Shown one piece after another: positions 36,003-46,130 of a DNA stretch of 64,000 nucleotides. Each line of letters starts with the position of its first letter. Position 1 is the first letter of the stretch. The stretch comes from Tenrec ecaudatus. Taxonomy: Eukaryota; Chordata; Mammalia; Afrosoricida; Tenrecidae. The DNA is taken from the NCBI RefSeq assembly GCF_050624435.1, contig NC_134548.1:124699583-124763582 (forward strand). Reading direction: 5' to 3'. The translations under genes and the position numbers were made by a program. The notes beneath the pieces were generated by a model. That model was not told the origin of the DNA. It saw only the letters and a list, made by a program, of their open reading frames with translations, and did not search any database.

Positions 36003-36495
36003 TTTGCTACTAGGTGCCATCAAGTCATTTGCAACCCATAGCAACCTTATGCACAGCAAATGACACTGCCTGGTCTGCACCAGCCTCACAAATGTTCCTA
36101 TGCTTGGGCCCATTGTTGCAACCACTATCTCCAGTAGTGTGATCTATATCAGGGACACACCCAGGCAAGCCCCCAAGAGAGACTGCCCCCTCCCTAGGCT
36201 CCTTGGAGAGGGGTGGAAGTAAACCACTTTATAAAGCACTCTGCCTGAGGGCAATTTTATCTACATTCTGGGTTAATGATCAGAAAGAATTCAGTGGAGG
36301 CTTAATCTAGGGGCGGGACTCGGCAAGTGGATTTGGGGCTCTTATTGTCATCTTTGGACTGCTGCAAACCAGGGTGTTCAGAATTTAAGCTCCAATACAG
36401 CATTGATCAAAAGGGTGGGGCTGAATCCAGCAATGTTTCACTTTGTTGCACACAAGGTCGCTGTGAGTTGACTTGAGAGCAACTGAAAATAACAG
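36003..36495. mobile_element. Mosaic of RTE tail (-), L1 piece (-) and RTE tail (+)
   Basis: 36003-36140 is the reversed RTE 3' end ('ctactaggtgccatcaagtc'). 36270-36400 is a reversed L1 3' UTR piece ('tcagtggaggcttaatctag'), the same as 56926-57030. 36405-36495 is a plus-strand RTE/SINE tail ('gttgcacacaaggtcgctgt'). The origin of 36145-36265 is unclear. Confidence 0.6.
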
Positions 36496-36564
36496 TACTG
36501 CCTGAAAGCAGAGAAAGGCTTAATAAGCCTCATGTCAAAGGACCCTGCTATGCACTGTAGTCTA

Positions 36565-36682
36565 AATAATAAGAACCCAATGGTTGCTGTCAAATTCATT
36601 CTAACTCTTGGCAAATCCGTGGACTACTGAGCGGAATTACTCCATGGTGTTTTCTTGACTGTAATCTTTATGGAAACAGATG
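36565..36682 (-). mobile_element. AfroSINE fragment
   Basis: The string 'gttgctgtcaaattcattct' and then 'gactgtaatctttatggaaa' are the reversed SINE tail and middle. The head is missing. Confidence 0.6.
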
Positions 36683-36684
36683 TA

Positions 36685-37035
36685 CAAGTTCTGAAAGAAC
36701 ACAAAGTGTTCTGGAATTCTCATTCTTCTCAAGGTCATCCACAGTTGATTATGTTCCACACCTTCGAATGCCTTTGAATAGTCAGTGAAACACAAGTAAA
36801 CATCGTTGTGGTATTTTCTGGTATTTGATCTGGTGTTTGAGCCAAGATCCATCTGACATCAGCTATGATACCCCTTGTTCCACGTCCTCCTATGAATCCA
36901 GCCTGAACTTCTATAGTTTCCTGTCAATGCACTGTTGCACCAGCAATGTACTGGAACACAGCAACATACTGGAACACAGCAACACATAAGCCACCACAGT
37001 ATGACAACCTGACAGGTAAGTGGTAGCATGGGGTA
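36685..37035 (-). pseudogene. RTE LINE reverse transcriptase segment joined to 5' end
   Basis: The minus-strand reading of 36637-36852 includes 'LCFTDYSKAFEGVEHNQLW', the RTE RT block. It joins a 5'-terminal motif at about 36960-37020 ('acaacacataagccaccac' area). A 21-bp unit ending in 'ggaacacagcaac' is repeated near 36950-36985. The copy is broken by stops and by deletion of the endonuclease. Confidence 0.75.
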
Positions 37036-37993
37036 GGGAACTTTGATCACCTCCCATATAGAGTAACCCAGCCATATGTAACTCAAAAGAAACTGCATTT
37101 TATGAAGCAGTGTATATTTCAAGCAGAGAAGCTATTTCAGTCAAACTAGTTAACATTAATTTAAAATGTATAATTTGGTAGTCTTATTTATATTTCTTTT
37201 GTAAACCATTTTTCTAAAGAATGGTATAAAGGTTACTTAAGCATGTGTAAAGAGCTAGAAATCTTTTTGAATTTTTAAAAGCATAATAAAACTGAATTTG
37301 AGGTCACAATAAAGATAAAAGGGAAGCTTTCTTCCTTTAGAGGGCCATGGCTCAAGTCTGAGAAATACTGTCATAATTTGTCAGTTGGCTCCTTTTCTGA
37401 ATGCATTTGCATCCTACTGGTGTTTTAAACTGTTAGAGACTGGTCTGAGGAAATGAGGAACTTCCTAGCCTAGAACAAGTTATAGATGAGGCTGTATTAT
37501 ATTATTGTATCACACTAACACCAAGAGAAAGGGAACAGAGGAAACACCTACTTGCTGTAAGCCTTTACTCCTTCATGTCTTCACCAATTTTCTTGGCTTC
37601 CAAAATCATCTCTCCTCATAGCTTTTTAAAAAAAATTTCTTTTTTGCCTCCAGAGTCTGATTCTGTTTTCATATCTGAGCTTCAGTCCCATATTTCTTCT
37701 GCTTAATAGATCCTTCTACCTGGACATTTTACCATCAGGTCAATCTCAGAATGTCAGAAACAAAATTAAGTATTTTCCCTCCCAAGTTTTTGATATCTTG
37801 GGATTAAAAAAATGTTTATCAAAGGTGCAATTGCTTTCCCTGTCACTCAAACATAAGACCTAGCATATCCAGTTGCTTCTTTCTCTAAAATGTCTATTGC
37901 CTATCCTTTTTATTCTCAGTGATATGTCGCTAGTGTATTCTTGTTTCCCTTCAAACCAGGATTATTTTAATTAATTAATTGTGATGTTATATA
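37036..37993. other. Unassigned sequence
   Basis: No recognisable gene, RNA or repeat. A small 'ttaattaattaatt' run occurs at 37968-37980. Confidence 0.4.
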
Positions 37994-37994
37994 C

Positions 37995-38134
37995 TGACTG
38001 TGTTGTACATATTGTCCTGGTGATTAAGAGCACAGATGCTGGAAACTGACTGCCTGCGTTTAAATCTCAGTTGTGTTGCTTATTAAAAGGGAAGACCTTT
38101 GCAAGTTATTTAACCTCATTGTATCTTGGTTTTA
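37995..38134 (-). mobile_element. MIR SINE fragment
   Basis: The strings 'ggtgattaagagcacagatg' and 'gcaagttatttaacctcatt' are the reversed MIR core. An AfroSINE interrupts it at 38135. Confidence 0.75.
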
Positions 38135-38300
38135 GGAGCCCCGGTGGCATAGTGGGTTACATTTTGGGTTGCTAACTACAAGGTCAGCAATTCAAAACCA
38201 CTAGTTGCTCCACGGGAGACAGATGAGGTTTGCTACAGCCTTGGAAATTTACAAGGGCAGTTCTATTTTGTCCTCTCTTGTTGAGAGGAAGTGGAGCATA
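38135..38300 (+). mobile_element. AfroSINE inserted in MIR
   Basis: The head 'ggagccccggtggcatagtg' and box-B-like 'aaggtcagcaattcaaaacc' are well preserved. The tail after 'ttctattttgtcctctcttg' is changed. Confidence 0.85.
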
Positions 38301-38319
38301 GTGACATGAAGAAAATCTC

Positions 38320-38495
38320 TGGTGAGATACAATGTTGTTGTCAACAAACATGGGATCAATTCCAATTCATAGCACTCTCATACTTTCAAGAACTGCTCCA
38401 TGATATCAGCCTATTTCCAAGGCCCCTCAAGGTATGATTTTAACTCCCAATATTTAACCATTTGTGCCACCCAGGGTCTCCTTGGTGAGATAAAA
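38320..38495 (-). mobile_element. AfroSINE with 13-bp TSD
   Basis: The reversed SINE (38333-38482) is flanked by 'tggtgagatacaa' (38320-38332) and 'tggtgagataaaa' (38483-38495), 12 of 13 identical. This is a clear insertion footprint. Confidence 0.85.
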
Positions 38496-38499
38496 CAAA

Positions 38500-39090
38500 G
38501 GGATATCCCTCTACAGAAGGGTCATGAGGAGGAGACGAGCCAGTCAGGGTGCAGTATAGCAACGATGAAACATACAACTTTCCTCTAGTTCTTGACTGCT
38601 TCCTCTCCCCCAGTATCATGATGCCAAATTTACCTTATAAATCCGTCTGGACCACAAGATATATACTGGTACAGATAGAAACCGGAAACACAGGGAATCC
38701 AGGACAGATGATTCCTTCAGGACCAGAGGTGAGACTGGCAATACCCAGAGGGTGTGGGAAGGTGGGGTAGAAAGGGGGAACCGATTACAAGGATCTACAT
38801 ATAATCTCCTCCCTGGGGAATGGACAACAGAAAAGTGGGTGAAAGGAGACGCTGAACAGTGTGAGATATGATAAAATCATAATAATTTATAAATATTGAA
38901 GGGTTAGTGAGGGAGGGGGACTGGGATTGAGGGGAAAAATGAGGAGCTGATACCAAGAGTTTAAGTAGGAAGAAAATGTTCTGAGAGTGATGATGGCAAC
39001 AAATGTACAAATGTGCCTGACACAATGGATGGGTAGAGGGATTTTGATAAGAGTTGTACAAACCCCCAATAAAATGATTTTTAAAAAAAG
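38500..39090 (+). mobile_element. L1 3' UTR, copy A of an L1 stack
   Basis: Starts near 'ggatatccctctacagaagg', passes the G-rich tract (38905-38940) and ends 'acccccaataaaatgatt' plus an A tail at 39079-39088. It is 5'-truncated and contains no ORF2. Confidence 0.9.
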
Positions 39091-39091
39091 G

Positions 39092-39537
39092 AAATTCCCT
39101 GTGTTTCCAGATCCCTACTGCACTGCTGTACATCCTCTGATTTAACCAGGACCGCAAGGTAGAATTGGGGTCAACACCCGTGGTAGGAGTGGCGACACCA
39201 GGAGGGAAGGGGGTGTAGAAAGGGAGAACCGATCTTGGAGATCTATGTGTAACCTCCTCTCTGGGAGATGGGCAATGGGGAGGTGGGAGAGGGGAGACGA
39301 CAGGCAGTGTAAGATAAGATGTAATAATTATTTATAAACTATTAAGGGACCAGGAGGAAGGGGGGAGGGAGAGGGGGAAAAAAGGGAAACCGAGTTGATT
39401 TCAGGAACTCAAGTGGAAGGTGAATTTTGAGAATGATGAGTACAACGAATGTATAAGGGTGCTTTGCTCAATTGATGTATGTATGGATTGTAATAAGAGT
39501 TGTATGAGCTCCAATAAAAAGATTTATTAATTAAAAA
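39092..39537 (+). mobile_element. L1 3' end with 5' inversion, copy B
   Basis: 39092-39174 is L1 3' UTR on the minus strand ('ccctgtgtttccagatccct'). From 39175 the sequence continues on the plus strand to 'ccaataaaaagatttatt' and an A tail. The inverted block is the stretch lying just upstream in the UTR, as compared with copy A 38618-38700. That is the signature of twin-primed L1 reverse transcription. It sits in or next to the A tail of copy A. Confidence 0.85.
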
Positions 39538-39700
39538 AAAGAGGACCTGATGCAAAGGGCTTAAGTGGAGAGCAAATGCTTTGAAAATGATCAGGGCAAA
39601 GAATGTATGGATGTGCTTTATACAATTGATGTATGTAGATGTATGGATTGTGATAAGAGTTGTATGAGCCCCTAATAAAATGTTTAAAAAAAGAAATTTT
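39538..39700 (+). mobile_element. L1 3' end, copy C
   Basis: About 150 bp, from 'gaggacctgatgcaaagggc' to 'cccctaataaaatgtttaaa'. It abuts the A tail of copy B. Confidence 0.9.
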
Positions 39701-39812
39701 CTAAAATTGACTGTGATAATGATTATACAACTCTTCTTGATATGATTGAGCTATTGAATTGTATGGTATATGGATGAAGTGCCAATAAAATGGTTAAAAA
39801 AAGAAATAAAGA
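39701..39812 (+). mobile_element. L1 3' end of older type, copy D
   Basis: The string 'tctaaaattgactgtgataa' to 'gtgccaataaaatggttaaa' matches the 3' end at 33808-33905 and not that of copies A-C. Confidence 0.8.
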
Positions 39813-40007
39813 AATAATAAAAATGGGAAATTAAACTAAGATAGACTAATGGGGAGGATACATTGGGGAATAAGATAGATTTCGGTTCAATTTCCATATA
39901 TGAATGATCTTTAGGAAGCAGTTGACCAACTCTGTTTTCACTTCTCCATTTGTAAATTAAGAGTATAGGATGGCTGTGAAATAACCTACATAAAAACATT
40001 TAGAACA

Positions 40008-40130
40008 ATAAAATATGAGCTACATGAGGGTATTGCCTTTGTTCTATTTTTTTCATTGCTATATCACTTCCTTGAATAGTATGTGATCCACACTAAGAAC
40101 TCAATAAATAGAATTTCATGGACAGAGTGC
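40008..40130 (+). mobile_element. L2 LINE 3' end fragment
   Basis: The strings 'gagctacatgagggtattgc', then 'cactaagaactcaataaata', fit the L2 terminus. Confidence 0.6.
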
Positions 40131-41352
40131 CTGGAACATGGGTGCTTAGCAAATGATAATTATTATTATCCATCTACTTCTTCCAGCTATACTGGTTGCA
40201 TTTATTACTTCATTCAAAGAATTCTCAATCAAGATCCAGAACAAGAAAAGATGATCTGAGCTGTCAATAGAGAATCCAGTCAATACAAAGCAGATCTCTG
40301 TATTAGCTGTCTTGGGCTTTGATTGTATTTTTAGTCATCCTCTAATAAGTGCTTTCTCACTTTCACTAGTAAAAGGGGCATTAAAATCAATTCTGTTGTA
40401 AATCCATTGTGAATATTGTGACAAACTGAAGACAGGATGGCTGACTTTTTGCTTCGGAGAGGACTACAGAACAGAGCTTTGAGACTGGCTTGAACTAGTG
40501 GCTCTTCCTCAAGGTGCTTCTTTCAACATGGCCAGTCTTTGAACCACAGTCAAAGACTGTGCCCCTCTTTGCCCCTCTTTGGACCACAGTCCCCTCATCC
40601 CATTCTTACAAGAAGAAAACACACAGCCATGTCTCCATCTCAAGTATGCTTATCATCCTTATGCCTAAAATTTACATTTAAGCACCTCTATCAGAAATCC
40701 CCTCTGAACACAACTTTAGATCTTTCCCGCCAGCTTGGAATCCACTCCTCCTGAGCCAGAGAGGAAGCAACATGCACGTACTGCAGTAGTTATTATCAAC
40801 ACTCTCAATGACAAGCAAATCTGTTATTTTTCCTCCAAACCCTTTCAAGTTTGGAAGAAAAGAAACTATCTCCCAGATCAACTGCATTTTTTAATATGAA
40901 ACTCATTTTCCCTGTTTCTACTCATCAAAGACAGATATAGCTGCCAATCAGTTTCCCATCAGCATGCGATAGGCAGTGTTATCAAAAGGAGTTGATACAA
41001 TTTCAGACTAAATCAAGAATCTTGACATTTTTTGTCAGGTTGTGTAATTTATCACAAGTAAATGAATGCTCTCAGTTATACTCTTTTCAAATATTGAAAA
41101 TTACTCGATTCTCATTATTACCTTCACAGACCCCCCCAAGTAGGAGGGTGTGGACTGAAGTTTGGGTTAGGGATCACTGGTGTAGTAGAAGGAACTGTGG
41201 TTGCTAAAAACAATGGACCCCGAGTCTCAGTTTTGACTGTGTTAGAAAGGGAGAACAGGACCTGGCATACTAACTCACGCCTGACATCTTTTGAGTATGT
41301 CCTATATCGTGAGTCACTTTGCTAAATGCTTTATATAAATGATCCTACTGAA
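40131..41352. other. Unassigned sequence
   Basis: No recognisable gene, RNA or repeat. A short internal duplication 'tgcccctctttg' occurs at 40560-40581. Confidence 0.4.
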
Positions 41353-41355
41353 ACC

Positions 41356-41557
41356 TTACAGAGCCCTGGCAGGGAGGGTGCTGTGCTGTCAGATAAGACC
41401 TAGATTCTACCCACAATTGTCAGCAGTACAAACCCACCAGCCCACCCTTGACAGAAAGATGAGGCCATCCACTCTGTCAAGACTCAGAGCCTCTGAAACC
41501 TTACCGAGGGTCACTTTATAAGTTGAAATGAACTGGATGGCTGTGGTTTGATTTGAG
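41356..41557 (+). mobile_element. AfroSINE
   Basis: The head 'agagccctggcagggagggt', box-B-like 'agtacaaacccaccagccca' and tail 'gaaatgaactggatggctgt'. Confidence 0.75.
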
Positions 41558-41679
41558 TTTATATTTAAACATTAAAAACATCTTGTGATTTCTGTGTGTT
41601 TTCACAGAAATCACACTGATTGCATCTATATGGTAAGAGAAGATGAAGAAGCTTAGTATAAGCAGCTAAAACCAGGCTG

Positions 41680-41722
41680 ATGGGATCTTGACAGAAAGCA
41701 GAGAGTACCACAAAGTTGTTTA
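41680..41722 (+). pseudogene. RTE LINE, 5' piece before the piggyBac insertion
   Basis: The string 'gacagaaagcagagagtacc' then 'acaaagttgttta' is the RT segment just upstream of the 'FIDYAKAFD' block. The reading resumes at 42957. Confidence 0.8.
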
Positions 41723-41726
41723 TTAA

Positions 41727-42952
41727 CCCTATAACACCGAACGCAATGTTTTCGTAACATTTAATTAAAACGTGTCTGGAACAGAAGTTATGAAGCTTTG
41801 GGAGCCGATGACGATGTCGAGGAAATTGTCACACTTTACTAGTAAAAATGCATACCGCTAGTCACGCATTTTGGCAGCAAAACGCTTGAATAGTGTCACA
41901 GGTTATGACCGATTGTGTTTGAGGTTAAGTGATCATTGGCGTTCAGTGCATTTTATGATAATTTTTAATCAATTGAAGCTTTAGTGTTGATATTTTTGGA
42001 TGTGTCCATAAAACTGTAGTTTTTATGTCAAAGGTGTAGTACTCATAGAAAACATTATATTTTTAATATATTTCCATTTTTTCAAAATGTAGCGAATTTG
42101 TTACATGCATCTTTTGAATTGATGGTGACAAAAATTACCACAGCATGTATTGTGATTTGTTTTATGGAAAATGGCAAATTTATGACCTAGATGAAAGCGG
42201 TACAGACTCAGACAAGGAACCAGATGCTAATATGGGTGAAATTGGTAAATAAAATATCTATTATGTTTTAAAATTATGATTTTACAATAGAAAATTTTAA
42301 TTATATTGCTATTAAAACTATTTTGATAAAAATATTTATTTTCCCATAATAGGAAGTGAATGTCTGTCTGATTATTCTGATTTGGATGAATTAGATGACC
42401 TTGTAGCTAGTAATTATAATACTAGTGAAGATGAGTTAGAAACTTCAGTTGTTCAAGAATCGATTCTAATAACTATAAGTTCAAAGCCATCTACATCAAG
42501 AAATCAAAGACTTCTTTGGTGACACATTTCTGGAGACAGTACAGCTAGACCTATGCCTGAATGGTTAGGACAAACAGATTCTTCTGGGGTAGTAAAACAT
42601 CCTGTTGAATATTTTATACATTTTTTTCTCAAAGGATATCATTACTCATATTGTCGGCCAATCAACTCTTTATAAAATCCAGAAAAATCCCAATACACCT
42701 CTTGCACTAAGTAGCCAGGAACATGAGCAATTTGGGGTACACTACTTGCAATGTCGATGGTGAAGCTCTCAAATTCACATTTATATTGGAAGAGCAATCC
42801 ATGGACAAATGTGACAATTTGGTTACATTTAAAAACATTTCAAATTTTATATTTTAAATATGTTTCGGTTGTTAAATATATTGATAACTATGAAAGTAAA
42901 GAATAAAAACAAAAAAAATTTCCCTCAAATTAAAAATTCAGACATTATAGGG
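41727..42952 (+). mobile_element. piggyBac-family DNA transposon, internally deleted
   Basis: The element starts 'ccctataacaccgaacgc' right after TTAA (41723-41726) and ends '...cattataggg' right before TTAC (42953-42956). The ends are inverted over 'ccctataa'. TTAA targeting and CCC-starting inverted repeats are hallmarks of piggyBac. The decayed N-terminal part of a transposase lies inside (42150-42770). The C-terminal catalytic part is missing, so at 1226 bp the copy is a deletion derivative. It is inserted in an RTE LINE whose sequence continues on both sides. Confidence 0.85.
42180..42770 (+). pseudogene. piggyBac transposase N-terminal remnant with candidate intron
   Basis: The plus-strand reading from 42184 gives an acidic start, 'DLDESGTDSDKEPDANMGE'. 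It continues after 42352 as 'SECLSDYSDLDELDDLVAS'. A 108-bp segment 42245-42352 begins GT and ends AG, contains stops, and its removal keeps the frame, so it looks like an intron. Farther on, 'VEYFIHFF' and, after a one-base shift, 'KDIITHIVGQSTLYKIQKNP' match the start of the piggyBac DDE domain. Damage includes a TGA in place of a likely CGA near 42520, the frameshift near 42630, and loss of everything after about 42770. The three catalytic Asp residues are not present. Confidence 0.75.
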
Positions 42953-42956
42953 TTAC

Positions 42957-43905
42957 TGTTTCATTGACTATACAAAGGCATTCAGCAGTGTGGACTACAA
43001 CCAACTCTCGATAGTCTTGAAAAGAATGGGAGTTCCACAACGTTTAACTCTGCTCATGCTGAACTTATACATGGATCATGAGGCAGTTGTGAGAAGAGAA
43101 CAGGGAATATTGCATGGTTCAAAATAAAGAACTATGAGCATGAGGATTGCATACACTCAGCATACATTTTCAATCTGGATGCTCAGCAAATATCAGAGAA
43201 GCTGATTTATATGAAGTAGAGGGTGGTAATAGGATTAAAGGAAGGCTTATTAACAACCTGCGCTATGTAGATGACAAAACCTTGCTCACTGAAAGTGAGA
43301 AATAACTGAAGCACTCCCTGATAAAGATCAACTTCAGAATGGGTGTAAAGATGACAAAAGTCCTCACACATGGACCAATGAGTAACATCAGGATAAACAG
43401 AGAAAAGACCGTAGTTTTCAAGGATTTTATCTTGCTTGGATCCACAATGTTCATGGATGGATCAGTCAATAAATCAAATGGTACATTGCATTAGGTAAAT
43501 CTTCTGCATAAGGATGTTACTTTATGGAGTAAGTTGTGCCTGACCCAAGTCAGGATACTTTTAATTTTCTCATATACATGTGAAGGTTGGTGCTTGAATT
43601 ATGATGCTGAAGAAGAATATTGAAGGTACCATGGACTATTGAAAGCAATAAAAATAATGTGTTGAAAGTAGTAAGGCCAGAGTGCTCTTGCGAGGCAAGG
43701 ATGACAAGACTCCATTGTACATACTTTGGACATGTTGTCAGGAGAAAGGCCCCGGACAAAGTGGATTGGCACATTGGCTGCAACATTGAGATCAAACATA
43801 AGAACAATTGTGAGGAACTTGGCAGTGTTTCAATCTGTTGTACATAGATAGGGACATAGGGTGGCTATGAGTTGGAACAACCATCTTATGAAGTACCTTG
43901 TACCA
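42957..43905 (+). pseudogene. RTE LINE, 3' piece after the piggyBac insertion
   Basis: It resumes with 'tttcattgactatacaaagg' (RT block 'FIDYTKAF'). The catalytic box reads YVDD (43263-43274, 'tatgtagatgac'), with Ala changed to Val but both Asp kept. C-terminal sequence follows, with 'tacatactttggacatgttg' near 43720. The 3' end near 43860-43905 ('ggctatgagttggaacaacc') lacks the usual tail. Several stops and frameshifts inactivate it. Confidence 0.85.
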
Positions 43906-43944
43906 TCATAGTACAAATGGGGTAACTCTAGCATAAAATGCCCG

Positions 43945-44050
43945 TGACTTCCCAAGATTTCATCACTGCTAAGTTGCAGAGCTGGCATATAAACCTAGAC
44001 CTGTGCCAGTACAAACCATGCTCTTAACACCTGTCATACTGATTCTCATT
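43945..44050 (+). mobile_element. MIR SINE fragment
   Basis: The string 'gttgcagagctggcatataa' then 'accatgctcttaacacctgt' is the 3' half of MIR. Confidence 0.65.
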
Positions 44051-44695
44051 GAGCAAGAGAAGAGTGGTCAAAGCACTTTGTAAATTATCAAGAGTCACAA
44101 AAATGTAAGGGACAATTAGGACTGGCACTTGCAGTGAATCCCTCCCTATGCTCCCAGTCCACCATTTCCTTGTTAGTTCTTTTGTCTGCCATTCCAATCC
44201 ATACTCCTGGTCAACCTATTTTAAAAACAAAACAAGACAAAAAAACCTACAAAATGTGACTTTTTTTGCCAAATAAATCCTCTGTAATGGCCAGAATAGA
44301 CAGAGTTTGCAATAGAGCAGAGAAGTTCCCAGGACCTCCAGCTCTGCCTATCTAAAGGCCACTCCCTTTAGAAATCTCTTGATGACCCAATTCCCAATAT
44401 TATTTTCCTTCTTGCATAGTTATTTCTAGAACAGCTTTAAACCCCATAAAAGACTATAATCTTCTTATGATAGCTAAAAAATACCTTTGAGATCATTCGA
44501 ATCCACCTCTAGGTTCTGAAACAGGAAGTACATTTTTTTAGCTCATATAAGTAGTAACTGGCAGCGCTGGGATTAGAAGACAAATCTCCTGAATCTAATA
44601 CTAGTGGATGGCCTCTTAGGTTTCTCTACTCCACAATGCCTATCATGTTTGTACTAGGAGATATCTATCCCCAAACGGAATTGTCTTTCAAAGCT
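44051..44695. other. Unassigned; weak MIR-like stretch
   Basis: 44515-44610 ('ggcagcgctgggattagaag') resembles the MIR core. The remainder is not recognised. Confidence 0.4.
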
Positions 44696-44699
44696 ATTT

Positions 44700-45557
44700 A
44701 TTTAAGTATTTCTACAAAACAACCTTATCACCTTCAAAGTACTCTCCATTACATTTAATACATTTGTCAATCTGCGATTCCATTCTTAGAAACATTTTAA
44801 AAACTCAATGAGAGCACCTCCCTCATTTTTCATTCTAAGTAATCAAATCCCTGTCTTTTCATGTCCCTCTTCATCCACAGAAACAAAAAGAAGGCTCATG
44901 GAGCAAAGTCAGGTGAGTAAGGTACCTGTGGCAAGAGAAGCATGCTGTTTTCTGCCAAAATCTGGCTCACTGATATGGCTGCATTGGCATGTGTCCTGGT
45001 GGCAAAACCAGTCCCCCATCTGTCACAAATCAGGCCTTTTTTTAGTCCACACTGTTACACAATCTTTTCAGAGCCTCTAAATAGAAACCTTGATTCACAG
45101 TCTAACCTGGTGGAACAAACTCCAAATGCACTAGGAATCAAAATTTTTAGTCCGTTCAGGGTTGATGGGCATTCAGAAAGAGGTTTGTCATCAACCAACA
45201 TTTCATCTTTTTTTTGAAATGATAAAATCACTCGTGCACTTGAGTTTTCCCTGTGATGTTGTCCTTGTGAGCTGTGTTCAACATCACAACAGTTTTGGTG
45301 TCATTTTTTCCCAAGCAGGAAACAAAATTACATGGCCACATGCTGTTCTCTTAAATCGGCCATCACAGAAAAATGAGATTCAAATGAAATTGCTTTTCTC
45401 TCTGACGAGAGAAACTTCCCACACAATGTTACTGGGTGCACTAACTCAGAGCCAGCTGCTGGAAATTCACCTAGTGGACAAAATGAATACTATTAAAGCC
45501 CCCCCAGCAGAATTTTTTTCTGCTGGTTTTTTGGGGGGTGATACCCCCTCGTATAAA
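44700..45557 (-). pseudogene. Mariner (Tc1/mariner) transposase remnant
   Basis: Read on the minus strand, the N-terminal helix-turn-helix part is visible near 45285-45231 as 'NTAHKDNITGKTQVHE'. The catalytic C-terminal part follows: 'LAENSMLLLPQVPYSPDF' near 44965-44905, ending with 'NGEYFEGDKVVL' near 44750-44717. The signature 'YSPDLAPxDFFLF' is present, but the final Asp codon has become Ala and the residue before it a stop, so catalysis would be lost. The middle of the protein, including the first catalytic Asp region, is deleted. The upstream end at 45500-45557 contains a GC-clamped hairpin and 'tacgagggggtatcac', plausible terminal repeat. The 157-codon plus-strand frame is its antisense shadow. 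Confidence 0.8.
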
Positions 45558-45867
45558 ATAACTCTTAATAATGTGTTTAATGAAATAGAAAATTTGAGAA
45601 ACTGGTTCATTTTTTCCATTTTATTGAGCTTTTGAGAAGCTGAGGAATTTGTGGTTGATTAAATATTATAACTTATCCTTTTAGTTGCTGAACATATTGC
45701 AAAGAATTAGAGGTAAATGGCTGACTGAAATGTTTATTTGGATGAAATAACATATTTTACTGATGTTTACATTCCAGATGCAAAATCTGTTAGAGGGAAG
45801 GAATTTGTTTTCTATGTACTGTTTCCCACTTAACTAAAAGTATGCTATAAAAAGATGTTCAACCATT
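45558..45867. other. Unassigned sequence
   Basis: No recognisable gene or repeat. Confidence 0.4.
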
Positions 45868-46000
45868 CTGTTATCCTCCCCGAGACCAGGGTTGTCCAGT
45901 GACCTACAAATGGGCTTTGGGTCTCTACTCCAAACTCCACCCCCCCACATTCACTATGAAATAATTTTTTGTTCTGATGATGCCTGGTACCTGGACTGAC
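45868..46000 (-). mobile_element. L1 3' UTR fragment
   Basis: The string 'tgtccagtgacctacaaatg' then 'gggtctctactccaaactcc' matches the reversed UTR at 25797-25850. A G run (46008-46017) follows. The G-rich DNA to about 46130 may belong to another L1 piece. Confidence 0.65.
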
Positions 46001-46130
46001 AGTTCCGGGGGGGGGGAGGCATAGGAGAGGGGGTGAGGGGTAAGGTAGTGGTATTAACAAACCCAGGTACAAGGGAACAAGTAATCCAAATCGGTGGTGA
46101 GGAGGGTGTAGGAGGCCTGAAACGGAAAAG

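Noticed and set aside
45162..45635. 157-codon plus-strand open frame
   Set aside because: Antisense to the mariner remnant. The meaningful reading is on the minus strand.
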